Shown here piece by piece: positions 27,746 through 36,971 of a DNA stretch of 64,000 nt. Every line of letters begins with the position of its first letter. Position 1 is the stretch's first letter. The notes beneath the pieces are model-generated. The model was given only the letters and a program-made list of their open reading frames with translations, had not been told where the DNA came from and made no database searches. The position numbers were made by a program, and so were the translations under genes. Source of the stretch: Enterococcus gilvus ATCC BAA-350 (lineage in GTDB: Bacteria > Bacillota > Bacilli > Lactobacillales > Enterococcaceae); NCBI RefSeq assembly GCF_000407545.1, contig NZ_ASWH01000001.1:248001-312000 (forward strand). The letters run 5' to 3'.

Positions 27746-27937
27746 ATTCTGAAAATAAGGCGGCAAGTGGAGGCTGATATCCGTATAGCGCATGTTGATA
27801 TCCATTATCCGATGAACCTCGTCGCAATGAAATTGATGTTGTTGGTGCGGCCGTAATAAGACGATCTCTTTTGTATCAGGGGTCTCCTGATTTAGGGGAG
27901 CTGGATCATTTGTGGTGGTCTGTAAATTTCCGTACAT
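27728..27937 (-). CDS. Small protein of unknown function
   Basis: The ATG at 27937 has a GGAGG eight bases upstream, and the frame gives 69 residues beginning MYGNLQTTTNDPAPLNQ and ending in a basic YFQNKKKDC. It contains several histidines (RPHQQHQFHCDEVHRIMD) but no recognised domain, signal peptide or membrane segment. It lies alone between the convergent ftsY and the divergent gshF. The ribosome site supports a real gene, but the frame is short and unconfirmed by homology. Confidence 0.45.
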   Translation of the reverse strand: MYGNLQTTTNDPAPLNQETPDTKEIVLLRPHQQHQFHCDEVHRIMDINMRYTDISLHLPPYFQNKKKDC

Positions 27938-28062
27938 GAGGAAGTCCTCCATTCTGCTAAGTGAGAAATCACTAGCTGATTTCATTTGTACATTTATTAA
28001 TTTGTTACTAATAGTTAATCATATTCTCATTTAAAATGCTATGCTTTTTTTAAGCATTTCCG

Positions 28063-28091
28063 TTCTGTTTCTGAATGTTCTTCTATATAAT
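28063..28091 (+). promoter_or_regulatory. Promoter of gshF
   Basis: TTCTGT (28063-28068), a 17-base spacer and perfect TATAAT (28086-28091) only 24 bases before the start. Just upstream AAATGCT and AGCATTT (28034-28059) could pair around a T-rich loop. Confidence 0.5.
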
Positions 28092-28115
28092 GTAGCATGG
28101 GAGGGTTGTGGACAA

Positions 28116-30377
28116 ATGAATACAAAAGAAATGATGGCATACGAAAAGGTCAAACCTTTTTTAATGCAAGCACGGTATGGGATTGAAAAGGAAAGTCAAC
28201 GAGTCACACTAGCGGGAGATTTGGTACAGACGGATCATCCAGCTTCTGTGGGAAATCGCAGCTTCCATCCCTATATCCAAACAGATTTTTCTGAATCACA
28301 ATTAGAATTGATTACGCCAGTCACGGAATCAGTAGATGAAGTTTTGGCTTATTTAGAAGCGATCCATGATGTGGCTCAACGAAGTATGTCAAAAGAGGAA
28401 ATGATGTGGCCGTTTTCTATGCCGCCAGCGCTTCCTGAAAAAGAAGAAGCCATCCATATTGCAAAATTGGAGCGCCATGCAGATGTGTTGTACCGTCGCT
28501 ACTTAGCGCGGGAATACGGCAAACGTAAGCAAATGGTAAGCGGAATTCATTTTAACTTTGAATATGGCTTGGACCTGATCAAGCAATTATTTTTGGCACA
28601 AACCGAAGAAGCATCAATGGAAAACTTTAAGACTCGTTTATATATGAAAATCGCGCGTAATTTTTTACGGTATCGCTGGTTGCTGACCTACTTATTTGGA
28701 GCAAGCCCCTTGAGCGAGGCACGGTATTTTGAGGATGAGGATCGTCCAAAAGAGCCAGTTCGCAGTATTCGGACGAGTCATTATGGATATGTAAATAAAC
28801 CAGATGTACAAGTTTCTTACGCGACATTGACTCGATATAGTGAAGATTTAGCTGAGAATGTTGCAAAAGGACGTTTATCCGAAGAGAAAGAATTCTACGC
28901 ACCTATTCGAATGCGGGGCGGAAAAAAGGTTGCAGATCTTTTTCATACAGGGATTCGCTACGTAGAATTGCGTAACATTGATTTGAACCCTTTTGACCGT
29001 GTGGGGATTGATGCAGATGAGATTGCGTTCATTCATTTATTCATGCTGTACTTGTTATGGACCGATGAGAAGTTAGCAGCGGATGAATGGGTAGCCGAAG
29101 GAAATGACATCAGCGACGCCGTTTCTATGGAACATCCAGCTAAACCGACCGCATATCTGGCAGAAGGAAAGATGATTTTTTCTGAGATGCTAGAAATGAT
29201 GAGTGAACTGGAATTAGAGGGTGTTGACCTGCTTAAAAGATATGAGACTTGGTTAGATCATCCTGAAGAAACGTTGGCTGCACGAATTCTTGCCTTAGAT
29301 GAAAAAGAAGGACAAGCGGCAGTGGCAGTAGAACTGGGACGCCAATTTTATGATCAGGCTTGGGCGCATCCTTACCAGCTAGCGGGCTTCAAAGAAATGG
29401 AATTGTCGACGCAAAATCTTTTGTTCGATGCCATTCAAAAAGGGATCGAGACAGAAGTGCTAGACCGACAGGATCAATTTGTGAAGCTGCAGCATGGAGA
29501 ACACCAAGAATTAGTAAAAAACGGAAATATGACAAGTAAGGACACGTACATTGCCCCCTTGCTGATGGAAAATAAGACAGTAACTAAAATAATGCTGGCG
29601 CGTGCGGGCTTCCGAGTGCCAGATGGTGAAACCTTTGGTACGATGGCGGAAGCAAAAAAGGCCTATCCTAGGTTTGCTCAAAAAGCGTTTGTCATCAAAC
29701 CAAAATCGACGAATTATGGACTGGGGATCACGATTTTCAAAGGCGAGACCTCGATCGCGGATTTTAATAGTGGTCTATCGATCGCTTTTGCGGAAGACGA
29801 TGAGATCATTATTGAAGAATTCTTACCGGGAACGGAGTATCGTTTCTTCGTAATCGACAATCAAGTGAAGGCGGTACTGCTGCGCATTCCTGCCAATGTG
29901 ATTGGAGACGGAGAACAGACGATTGAAGAATTAGTGGCTGAGAAAAACGCCGACCCTTTGCGAGGAAATAACCACCGTTCACCATTGGAAAAACTCCAAT
30001 TGGGCGAATTGGAGCAATTGATGCTAAAGGAACAAGGCTTGAAGATCAACAGCGTTCCTAAGAAAGATCAGCAAGTATTTTTAAGAGAAAACTCAAATGT
30101 CTCGACGGGCGGCGACTCCATCGATGTGACTGATGAGATGCATGACAGCTATAAGGACCTTGCTGTCAAAGCAGTGGCTGTTTTGGGCGCCCGTATCAGC
30201 GGGATTGATTTGATCATTCCGAACATGGACAAACCTTACGAAACAGCAGAAGATTATGGGATTATCGAAGCAAATTTCAATCCGATGATGCACATGCATA
30301 TTTATCCCTACATTGGCAAAAGCCGCCGATTAACTACGGATGTATTGCGTTTCTTATATCCAGAAATGACGATCTAA
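28116..30377 (+). CDS. gshF: Bifunctional glutamate-cysteine ligase / glutathione synthetase
   Basis: The 753-residue fusion makes glutathione from glutamate, cysteine and glycine. The N-terminal part (about 1-450) is a GshA-type ligase (ARYGIEKESQRVTLAGDLVQT, QLELITPVTESVDE, VSGIHFNFEYG, RYVELRNIDLNPF); the C-terminal part (about 480-753) is an ATP-grasp domain (FVIKPKSTNYGLGI, IIEEFLPGTEYRFFVID, GIDLIIPN, IIEANFNPMMHMHIYP). The fusion is typical of streptococci, enterococci and Listeria. The start at 28116 behind GGGAGGG is preferred to an in-frame upstream ATG at 28041 that overlaps the promoter. Confidence 0.95.
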   Translation: MNTKEMMAYEKVKPFLMQARYGIEKESQRVTLAGDLVQTDHPASVGNRSFHPYIQTDFSESQLELITPVTESVDEVLAYLEAIHDVAQRSMSKEEMMWPFSMPPALPEKEEAIHIAKLERHADVLYRRYLAREYGKRKQMVSGIHFNFEYGLDLIKQLFLAQTEEASMENFKTRLYMKIARNFLRYRWLLTYLFGASPLSEARYFEDEDRPKEPVRSIRTSHYGYVNKPDVQVSYATLTRYSEDLAENVAKGRLSEEKEFYAPIRMRGGKKVADLFHTGIRYVELRNIDLNPFDRVGIDADEIAFIHLFMLYLLWTDEKLAADEWVAEGNDISDAVSMEHPAKPTAYLAEGKMIFSEMLEMMSELELEGVDLLKRYETWLDHPEETLAARILALDEKEGQAAVAVELGRQFYDQAWAHPYQLAGFKEMELSTQNLLFDAIQKGIETEVLDRQDQFVKLQHGEHQELVKNGNMTSKDTYIAPLLMENKTVTKIMLARAGFRVPDGETFGTMAEAKKAYPRFAQKAFVIKPKSTNYGLGITIFKGETSIADFNSGLSIAFAEDDEIIIEEFLPGTEYRFFVIDNQVKAVLLRIPANVIGDGEQTIEELVAEKNADPLRGNNHRSPLEKLQLGELEQLMLKEQGLKINSVPKKDQQVFLRENSNVSTGGDSIDVTDEMHDSYKDLAVKAVAVLGARISGIDLIIPNMDKPYETAEDYGIIEANFNPMMHMHIYPYIGKSRRLTTDVLRFLYPEMTI

Positions 30378-30419
30378 AAAAATAAACTGGACTGCGTAAG
30401 CGGCCCGGTTTATTTTTTT
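30376..30419. terminator. Terminator after gshF
   Basis: AAAATAAACTGG pairs with CCGGTTTATTTT with imperfect inner pairs and a GTAA loop, followed by T7. Its right arm overlaps the last codons of the opposite gene at 30410, so it can serve both. Confidence 0.82.
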
Positions 30420-30949
30420 GTATGGATAAATTTGTCGATCTCGGCTAAAGAGTTTGAGAATAGTACGCGCTCACGGTCTTCTTTCGATAAGAAAGCTTGC
30501 TCGACCATTTGATCAAAAAAATGTTGCAAGGGAAAATAATATTCATTTACATCAAAAAAGATGCACGGGTTATTATTCTGACCAACTCGAGCCCAAGAGA
30601 AGGCTTCCGTGATTTCTTCTAACGTACCGACTCCTCCAGGCAAAGCTAAGCAGACATCTGCGTAGGCCATCATTGCTTTTTTTCGTTCATCTAAATCATT
30701 CACGGTGATCAAGCGCGTCAGCCCTGTGTGCACGCGCTCTTGTACACGCAAGAATTCGGGGATGATCCCGATTACTGAACCACCAGCGGACAGTACACTA
30801 TCTGCTATAACGCCCATCAAACCAAGCTTACTACCGCCATATACGAGTTCATAGTTATGTTGAACGATCCAGTGCCCCAGGTCTTTTGCAGCTGCTTGAT
30901 AGGCGGGATCACTTCCCATGTGTGCGCCGCAATAAACAGCGATGCGCAT
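30410..30949 (-). CDS. LOG-family protein (TIGR00730), possible nucleotide phosphoribohydrolase
   Basis: The 179-residue protein has the Rossmann-like LOG fold motifs GGSKLGLMG and PGGVGTLEEITEAFSWA (the PGGxGTxxE motif). Relatives release the base from nucleoside 5'-monophosphates; plant homologues activate cytokinins. The bacterial role is usually nucleotide turnover and is often unassigned. AAGGAGG lies before the ATG. It follows the unknown gene at 31012 by 62 bases on the same strand and is probably co-transcribed with it. Confidence 0.88.
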   Translation of the reverse strand: MRIAVYCGAHMGSDPAYQAAAKDLGHWIVQHNYELVYGGSKLGLMGVIADSVLSAGGSVIGIIPEFLRVQERVHTGLTRLITVNDLDERKKAMMAYADVCLALPGGVGTLEEITEAFSWARVGQNNNPCIFFDVNEYYFPLQHFFDQMVEQAFLSKEDRERVLFSNSLAEIDKFIHTKK

Positions 30950-31011
30950 GCCGATTCCTCCTTAAAATAGCTTTCGCAGAACGTGATTTTGACAATGATT
31001 TTCGAAGCACA

Positions 31012-31410
31012 TCAGTCGTTCAATTCAATCGTTTGCTTTGTTTCTTCGACAGTCAAGCCAGTCTTTGCTTCCCACCACGCCCGCATCTCTTTTCCGTAAG
31101 TATCTGGAAAACGATGGACCATATCAATCAGAGGCTCACCTTGGATAGTAGCTCGAGGAAAATGCATCGCCAAATTCAATTTCAATTCCTTTAGCAAACT
31201 ATAATATTGGAACATCATGTAATACATTTCTTCGTCATCTTTGCTTGCTAAAACTAATGCTGCGCGGTCGAGCATAAAGCCTAAACTCCTCATCATGAAT
31301 AAGAAACCAGGCAATTCCTCTTTTTCAATATCATCGACTTCCTTTAGGATATCAATGTGCAAATCAAGCGCTTGTAATAAATCGGTTTGTAAATTTTGAT
31401 AGGTGACCAT
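31012..31410 (-). CDS. Conserved-looking protein of unknown function
   Basis: The 132-residue product (MVTYQNLQTDLLQALDLHIDILKEVDD...) is acidic and looks mostly helical, without signal peptide or membrane segment. It has a methionine- and tyrosine-rich stretch (EEMYYMMFQYYSLLKELK). I recognise no domain. A strong AAAGGAGGG precedes the ATG and a possible -10 (TATACT on the - strand, 31449-31444) lies upstream. It is followed by the LOG gene. Confidence 0.7.
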   Translation of the reverse strand: MVTYQNLQTDLLQALDLHIDILKEVDDIEKEELPGFLFMMRSLGFMLDRAALVLASKDDEEMYYMMFQYYSLLKELKLNLAMHFPRATIQGEPLIDMVHRFPDTYGKEMRAWWEAKTGLTVEETKQTIELND

Positions 31411-31540
31411 CGCGTTCCCTCCTTTAATAATCTCTTCAAAATAAGTATAGCACAGACGTAAAATTACTCACGGAGAAATCAGCATTTGACTCGCATTATT
31501 AGATTGATTTGTGTAAAGTAAACGGGAAGGAGGCGGCAAA

Positions 31541-32440
31541 ATGGGGAAATTAGCTGTTATCACAGATTTGCACGCGGATATCAATCATTTTGGCGTAAAG
31601 GAACTAGAAAAGCTTTTTAATTTATTGAAGGAACAGGACGTCACGCGTCTTCACTTTGCTGGTGATACTGCCAATAAGATCGCTCAGACACTGACAATCA
31701 ATGATTTTTTTCGGAAACGTGGACTCCCGACGACGTTTAACTTGGGCAATCACGAGATGGGAAATATCAAAGGAGAGCAGATGATCGAGCATTATCCAGA
31801 TAGTCATTTCTTAAATCTTCGCTATCTAGCCTTGAATGAGAAAACGGTCTTGCTAGGCTTTAACGGCTGGTATGATTATGGCTTCTCTGAGCTAAATGAT
31901 CCAAAGCAAATTCGTTCTATAAAAAATATTTATTGGTTTGACCGTATCATTGAACGCTTTTCTGATGATCAGTCAGTAGATCACGAGATTCTGGGACAGT
32001 TACGCCGTACATTAGATGATTTAGCGAAGAAGAACTATCAAGTTATTTTAGCAACTCATTTCGTCCCAAAAGAAGAGTTCATCGTTCATTTGGATGGTGA
32101 CTATCAAATTTGGAATAAATTGAATGCTTTTTTAGGATCTAAAGCGTTAGGTGAATTATTGGATCAATATCCCAATGTTCAACACGTTGTATTTGGACAT
32201 ACCCATAGACGATTTTCTGACCAAACGATTCAAGGAACGGTTTATAGCTGTCGGCCATTGGGGTATTATTACGAGTGGGGAATCACCCGTGATTTTATTT
32301 TAGATAATCATTTGGCAGAGGTGTTTATTCCTATGAAGATGCGTCGGTTATTAAACGAACATCGGACGGAATTCGATGCGTATAAAGAAAAACATCTGAT
32401 CGAAGAATTTAAAAAATCACTAACGTTGATTTCTTATTAG
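31541..32440 (+). CDS. Calcineurin-like metallophosphoesterase
   Basis: The 299-residue protein has the metal-binding motifs of the family in order: TDLHAD (D-x-H), FAGDTANK (GD), NLGNHEMGN (GNHE), LATHFVP and FGHTHRRF (GHTH). It is expected to be a two-metal phosphodiesterase or phosphatase in the cytosol; the substrate is unknown. GGAGG precedes the ATG. The next two genes follow within 25 bases or overlap, so a three-gene operon (31541-34241) is likely. Confidence 0.9.
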   Translation: MGKLAVITDLHADINHFGVKELEKLFNLLKEQDVTRLHFAGDTANKIAQTLTINDFFRKRGLPTTFNLGNHEMGNIKGEQMIEHYPDSHFLNLRYLALNEKTVLLGFNGWYDYGFSELNDPKQIRSIKNIYWFDRIIERFSDDQSVDHEILGQLRRTLDDLAKKNYQVILATHFVPKEEFIVHLDGDYQIWNKLNAFLGSKALGELLDQYPNVQHVVFGHTHRRFSDQTIQGTVYSCRPLGYYYEWGITRDFILDNHLAEVFIPMKMRRLLNEHRTEFDAYKEKHLIEEFKKSLTLISY

Positions 32441-32461
32441 TAGCAGGAGGATACATATCTA

Positions 32462-33808
32462 ATGGAAACAATCAAACAATTTTTTCTAAAGTTTACTCAG
32501 ACGACCCCGTTTGTGTTAGCGAACACGATGATCGTCATTCCGTATTTATTGTTTATGCATTTGCTCGACCCGAAGCAGTCTGTCACAGTGTTGCCGTTTG
32601 TGCTTTTTTATACTTTTCGAGTGACAGGTGTCTTTCTGATTCGCGGATTGTACCGATCCATCGATCAGTATACGTTATTGATGGTTTCTCTTTTACTGGG
32701 GGGGATTGGGTCATTTTTGACGTTGATGGGTACAATTAATTTTGCATTTTATTTGTTGGGCAGCATCTTGTGGGGGTTGAGTGCCTCTTGGCTGCCTCCT
32801 GCGAATACCAGCGTGACTTTCTATGAAAAATCTAAAGGGTATCTAACAATGAGCAATCAAGGTTATTTGATCGCCCTGCTTGTTTTGACACCGTTATTAG
32901 TTACTACAACATTGTCTTTTCCGATCCAATCAGTCATCGTACCAAGTGTGGTTGCATTTTATTTTGTTTGTGCTTATCATACGGTGAAGCATTATCCACA
33001 CTACGAAATGGATTTTAAAGAATTAACAAAGCATGTTTTCTCTGTTTCAGAATTAATATGGTTTCTGTTGTTTTTTATCGCACTCTTCCTGTTGCGAAGC
33101 GGACGATTATTATTTAATGAGTCTTTATTGAATCAAGGGATTCTATTATTTGCGGGCGTCTTCATTGTGGCGGTAGTCCTTATTAATCAGGTGAAAAACC
33201 GGTGGAAGCTTCCGCTTTGGCAAAATGCGCTAACGTTCCTTAACGGGATGTTGGGCAATTTCATCTTTTTATTTGGTGCTTTTTATATCGCAGTCTATAA
33301 AGGGACGGCTTCACAGGGCGTGTATTTGTTTCTGCCTTATCTTTTAGGGATGATCAGTTCGATCCTCTTTGCTGGCAAAATACGCCGCTCGTTCAACAAT
33401 CCGTTAAAGGTGCAACTGGCTGGATTAGCAGCTGGATTGTTGCTGTTGAGTGTCCGTGTTCTGTTTCCATTGGCAATTCTAGTGTTGACTTTTTTCCAAA
33501 GTGGAACGAGCGGTTGGCTGAATCGATTATTTTATGACACAGAAAGCATCGAGCAACAGCAACGGCTCACAGCAAAATACTCTACATCCAATAAGGGAAG
33601 TATCACGCATCAGTTTATCTTGATGCTCTTGCTGCTTGTAACATTACGAATCAAACAACTGCCTTTAGAAGATATATTTCTACTGAGTCATTTGCATGGT
33701 TCGGATATTCTTATGACTATGGACATCGTTAAATTCAGCTCAATCATCATTCTATTTATTGGAGTCTGGCTAGTTGGAAGGATGGGGAAACATGCGTTTG
33801 ATCGTTGA
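32462..33808 (+). CDS. Polytopic membrane protein, MFS-like
   Basis: The 448-residue protein has about 12 hydrophobic segments with short loops, one longer central loop near residue 180 (HYPHYEMDFKELTKHVF) and another near 365-385. The layout resembles major facilitator transporters, but no family motif is clear enough to name a substrate. It begins 21 bases after the metallophosphoesterase gene, behind AGGAGG, and overlaps the following gene by 17 bases. Confidence 0.75.
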   Translation: METIKQFFLKFTQTTPFVLANTMIVIPYLLFMHLLDPKQSVTVLPFVLFYTFRVTGVFLIRGLYRSIDQYTLLMVSLLLGGIGSFLTLMGTINFAFYLLGSILWGLSASWLPPANTSVTFYEKSKGYLTMSNQGYLIALLVLTPLLVTTTLSFPIQSVIVPSVVAFYFVCAYHTVKHYPHYEMDFKELTKHVFSVSELIWFLLFFIALFLLRSGRLLFNESLLNQGILLFAGVFIVAVVLINQVKNRWKLPLWQNALTFLNGMLGNFIFLFGAFYIAVYKGTASQGVYLFLPYLLGMISSILFAGKIRRSFNNPLKVQLAGLAAGLLLLSVRVLFPLAILVLTFFQSGTSGWLNRLFYDTESIEQQQRLTAKYSTSNKGSITHQFILMLLLLVTLRIKQLPLEDIFLLSHLHGSDILMTMDIVKFSSIIILFIGVWLVGRMGKHAFDR

Positions 33809-34241
33809 TGGCGATGGTTCGCCAGTAAAAGATACCACGATCGAAGTGGCTGAAGAATATGCTTTGCCAGTGGTTATCGTAACAAGTATCGATCACTATT
33901 CAAAAAAAGAATACCCAGCTTTTGTGGAATTCATTTATGTTGACCGTGGAGCAGATTCAGCAGATTTTAAGATTGTTTCGGTCATCCAGCCAGAAGATAT
34001 CTTGGTCACACAGGATTACGGTTTAGCTTCTTTGACGTTGGCTAAAGCGGCGCATGTCCTGCATCAATCTGGGATGGAATATACGCAAATGAATATAGAC
34101 GCCTTATTGACACAGCGTTTTATCGGAAGTAAAATGCGGCAAGCGAAGCAGCGTACGAAAGGACCGAAGCCTTTTACGAATGAGGATCGGGAACAGTTTA
34201 AAGAGGTCCTGAAAAGCTTGATTCAACAGACTTTAATGTAA
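33792..34241 (+). CDS. YaiI/YqxD (DUF188) family protein
   Basis: The 149-residue product begins MRLIVDGDGSPVKD, close to the family's N-terminal metal-binding aspartate motif, followed by DRGADSADFKIV and ILVTQDYGLASL, features of the PIN-like DUF188 fold. Biochemical function is not established. The start at 33792 is preferred to an in-frame upstream ATG because the family begins with this motif. It overlaps the membrane protein gene. Confidence 0.88.
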   Translation: MRLIVDGDGSPVKDTTIEVAEEYALPVVIVTSIDHYSKKEYPAFVEFIYVDRGADSADFKIVSVIQPEDILVTQDYGLASLTLAKAAHVLHQSGMEYTQMNIDALLTQRFIGSKMRQAKQRTKGPKPFTNEDREQFKEVLKSLIQQTLM

Positions 34242-34280
34242 TCTAAATGATAAGGTTTGTAACACTTGTAAAATTTCTTT

Positions 34281-34308
34281 TTGGGGATTTTGATTTTTGT
34301 GCTAAAAT
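34281..34308 (+). promoter_or_regulatory. Promoter of ddl
   Basis: TTGGGG (34281-34286), 16-base spacer and TAAAAT (34303-34308), about 33 bases before the TTG start. Confidence 0.5.
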
Positions 34309-34341
34309 ATGAGGGATCAGAAAGTAATGGAGGATACTCAG

Positions 34342-35406
34342 TTGAAAATTATTTTACTTTATGGTGGAAAAAGTCCAGAACATGATGTATCAATTTTGTC
34401 GGCCTTTTCAGTAATTTCTGCGGTTTATTTTGATTATTATCAAGTACAACTTGTTTATATTGATAAGACCGGTCAATGGGTCAAAGGCCCGTTGTTGACA
34501 GAAGCACCAGAAACAGATGAGACGTTGCGCTTAACTTGGGACCCAACAGGGCATGAAGTTGAAGGGTTTAATGGCAAGGTCATTGCGCCTGGTGATATCA
34601 AAGAAGAGGACGCGATCGTCTTTCCAGTCTTACACGGACCCAATGGAGAAGACGGAACGATCCAAGGATTTCTTGAAACATTGGATATGCCATATGTCGG
34701 TGCGGGTGTTATGACAAGTGCCTGTGCTATGGACAAAATTATGACCAAATACATCTTGCAAGCGGCAGGAATCCCACAGGTTCCTTATGTGCCTGTTTTG
34801 AAAAACCAGTGGAAAGAAAATCCAAAACAAATTTTTGATAAATGCGAAGGCATGTTGCTATATCCAATGTTTGTAAAACCTGCAAATATGGGTTCAAGCG
34901 TAGGGATCTCTCGTGCCGAAAATCGTGAAGAACTGCAAAATGCATTACAAGAAGCGTATCGTTATGATTCTCGTGCCTTAGTGGAACAGGGAATCGACGC
35001 GCGTGAAATTGAAGTAGCAGTTTTAGGAAATACCGATGTGCGGACGACGTTACCAGGAGAAATTGTCAAAGAAGAAGCTTTCTATGACTACAATGCCAAA
35101 TACATTGACAACACAATACAAATGGCTATACCTGCGGAAGCGCCGGAAGAGGTTATGCAAAAAGCAAGAGATTATGCTAAATCTGCCTATACCATGTTTG
35201 GTGGTTCGGGACTTTCTCGGATTGATTTCTTCTTGACGAACAAGAATGAATTGTTCTTGAATGAATTGAACACGATGCCTGGTTTTACTGAATTTAGTAT
35301 GTACCCATTATTGTGGGAAAATATGGGATTAAAATACGGTGATTTAATAGAAGAATTGATTCAATTAGGCCTGAAGCGTTACGAACAGCAAGCCGCATTT
35401 GAATAG
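34342..35406 (+). CDS. ddl: D-alanine--D-alanine ligase
   Basis: From a TTG start (34342) behind GGAGG the product has 354 residues, starting MKIILLYGGKSPEHDVS. ATP-grasp motifs include VFPVLHGPNGEDGTIQG, FVKPANMGSSVGIS and FLNELNTMPGFTEFSMYP. The omega-loop reads FYDYNAKY, with the tyrosine and lysine that mark D-Ala-D-Ala ligases, not the VanA- or VanC-type D-Ala-D-Lac or D-Ala-D-Ser enzymes. It is the ordinary housekeeping ligase of peptidoglycan synthesis and precedes murF, which uses its product. Confidence 0.96.
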   Translation: MKIILLYGGKSPEHDVSILSAFSVISAVYFDYYQVQLVYIDKTGQWVKGPLLTEAPETDETLRLTWDPTGHEVEGFNGKVIAPGDIKEEDAIVFPVLHGPNGEDGTIQGFLETLDMPYVGAGVMTSACAMDKIMTKYILQAAGIPQVPYVPVLKNQWKENPKQIFDKCEGMLLYPMFVKPANMGSSVGISRAENREELQNALQEAYRYDSRALVEQGIDAREIEVAVLGNTDVRTTLPGEIVKEEAFYDYNAKYIDNTIQMAIPAEAPEEVMQKARDYAKSAYTMFGGSGLSRIDFFLTNKNELFLNELNTMPGFTEFSMYPLLWENMGLKYGDLIEELIQLGLKRYEQQAAFE

Positions 35407-35433
35407 TCCGGCCGCTGTTTATCACTACTAGCA

Positions 35434-35480
35434 GAACTTGAGATCTTCTTCTTAAAGAGGCGGTCTCAAGTTCATTTTAT
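35434..35480 (+). terminator. Terminator-like hairpin after ddl
   Basis: A perfect 10-bp outer stem (GAACTTGAGA at 35434-35443 with TCTCAAGTTC at 35464-35473) encloses a CTTC/GAGG-type inner stem and is followed by ATTTTAT. The T-run is weak, so stopping may be partial and leave some read-through into murF. Confidence 0.6.
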
Positions 35481-35573
35481 CGTTTGGCTTGCCGGGCTAA
35501 CTTTTGACGAATTGCTCAAAATTTAGTACGTTGGCAACGCCTATAGTCAGAAACAACATTTGGGAGGAACACC

Positions 35574-36929
35574 ATGAATTTTACAACGACAATCATCAGC
35601 AAGGCCGTTCAAGGTGAAGTATTGGCGGAAAATGAGGTGACCGTTACTGGTGTCGAATTCGATTCACGAAAAATTGAAGCCGGTGATTTGTTCGTCCCAT
35701 TGCAGGGAACGAATGATGGCCATACGTTTGTAAACAAGGCGATCGAAAATGGCGCAACGGCTACGCTATGGAGTCAAGATCCCGCAACTGCCCCTGAAGG
35801 GATTGCAGTGATCTTGGTCAAAGACACACTGTCTGCTTTCCAAGCGTTAGCGAGTTACTATTTACTGGAGGAAAATCCAGATGTGATCGCGATTACTGGT
35901 TCGAATGGCAAAACAACGACAAAAGATATGACTGAATCGGTCCTGAGTCAAACGTTTCGGACGTATAAAACACAAGGGAACTACAACAATGATATTGGGT
36001 TGCCTTATACAATTTTACATATGCCAGAAGGAACAGAGAAACTGATTCTTGAAATGGGAATGGATCATGCGGGTGAAATCAGTGTGTTGTCTGAACTCGC
36101 TGAACCGGATGTTGCTGCGATCACCATTATTGGGGAAGCACACATTGAAAACCTAGGGTCCCGTGAAAAAATCGCTGATGCGAAAATGGAGATCACGACA
36201 GGATTAGCCTCAGATGGATTATTGATCATTCCGGCGGCGGAACCTCTATTAGAGGAGCGTATACGCTCTTTGCCTCAAACAATTGAAACATTTGGCATCC
36301 AAGCAGGCGATCTTTCTGCTACGATCCTAAATGAAGACAAAGGGGCAACCGTATTTTCGGTAGATGACAAGGGCTATCAAATTCCTCTGCCAGGAAATTA
36401 CAATGTACAAAATGCGCTGATCGCTATGGCAATCGGCCGCTGGTTTGGCTTGTCCAATGATGATATATTTCAAGGATTAGCCTATGTACAGGTCACGCAA
36501 AACCGGACGCAGTGGCTAAAGGCTAGTAATGGCGCCGATATTTTAAGTGACGTATACAATGCGAATCCAACGGCGATGGGTCTAGTACTAGATACATTTG
36601 CCAAACTTCCGACAGGAGGCCGCCGCTTGGCCGTGTTAGCGGATATGCTGGAATTGGGTTCCGATTCCTTTTCTCTTCACACCAGTATGGTGGAGCATTT
36701 GAATGATCGTGATTTTCATGAAGTATTTTTATATGGTAATGACATAAAGGGATTAAAGGTGGCTTTAGCAGATCGTTATCCAGCTTTGGCTGTTCATTAC
36801 TTCAACAAAGAAGAAAAACAGCAAATGATGGACGCTGTCAAAAAGAGTTTGCAAGCACAAGACAGTGTGGTTCTAAAAGGCAGTAACGGGATGGGCTTGA
36901 TCGAAGTTGTTGAAACTTTGCAGTCGTAG
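35574..36929 (+). CDS. murF: UDP-MurNAc-tripeptide--D-alanyl-D-alanine ligase
   Basis: The 451-residue enzyme adds D-Ala-D-Ala to the UDP-MurNAc-tripeptide in the cytosol. The Mur-ligase ATP loop ITGSNGKTTTKDM (about residues 108-120) is followed by YNNDIGLPYTIL, LEMGMDHAGEI, the YNANPTAM motif and VLADMLELG in the C-terminal domain. Length is normal. GGGAGG precedes the ATG. It lies directly after ddl, as in many lactic acid bacteria. Confidence 0.96.
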   Translation: MNFTTTIISKAVQGEVLAENEVTVTGVEFDSRKIEAGDLFVPLQGTNDGHTFVNKAIENGATATLWSQDPATAPEGIAVILVKDTLSAFQALASYYLLEENPDVIAITGSNGKTTTKDMTESVLSQTFRTYKTQGNYNNDIGLPYTILHMPEGTEKLILEMGMDHAGEISVLSELAEPDVAAITIIGEAHIENLGSREKIADAKMEITTGLASDGLLIIPAAEPLLEERIRSLPQTIETFGIQAGDLSATILNEDKGATVFSVDDKGYQIPLPGNYNVQNALIAMAIGRWFGLSNDDIFQGLAYVQVTQNRTQWLKASNGADILSDVYNANPTAMGLVLDTFAKLPTGGRRLAVLADMLELGSDSFSLHTSMVEHLNDRDFHEVFLYGNDIKGLKVALADRYPALAVHYFNKEEKQQMMDAVKKSLQAQDSVVLKGSNGMGLIEVVETLQS

Positions 36930-36936
36930 TGAAAAC

Positions 36937-36965
36937 TTGCAGAAAACGAAATGATGTGCTAAAAT
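36937..36965 (+). promoter_or_regulatory. Promoter of cshA
   Basis: TTGCAG (36937-36942), a 17-base spacer and TAAAAT (36960-36965), a good sigma-A match only 8 bases after the murF stop. The expected start of transcription is near 36972, about 290 bases before the cshA start codon. Confidence 0.7.
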
Positions 36966-36971
36966 GAGCCA

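Noticed and set aside
34342..35406. VanC-type or other vancomycin-resistance ligase
   Set aside because: The omega-loop FYDYNAKY and the murF neighbour mark an ordinary D-Ala-D-Ala ligase; no vanXY or vanT genes are adjacent.
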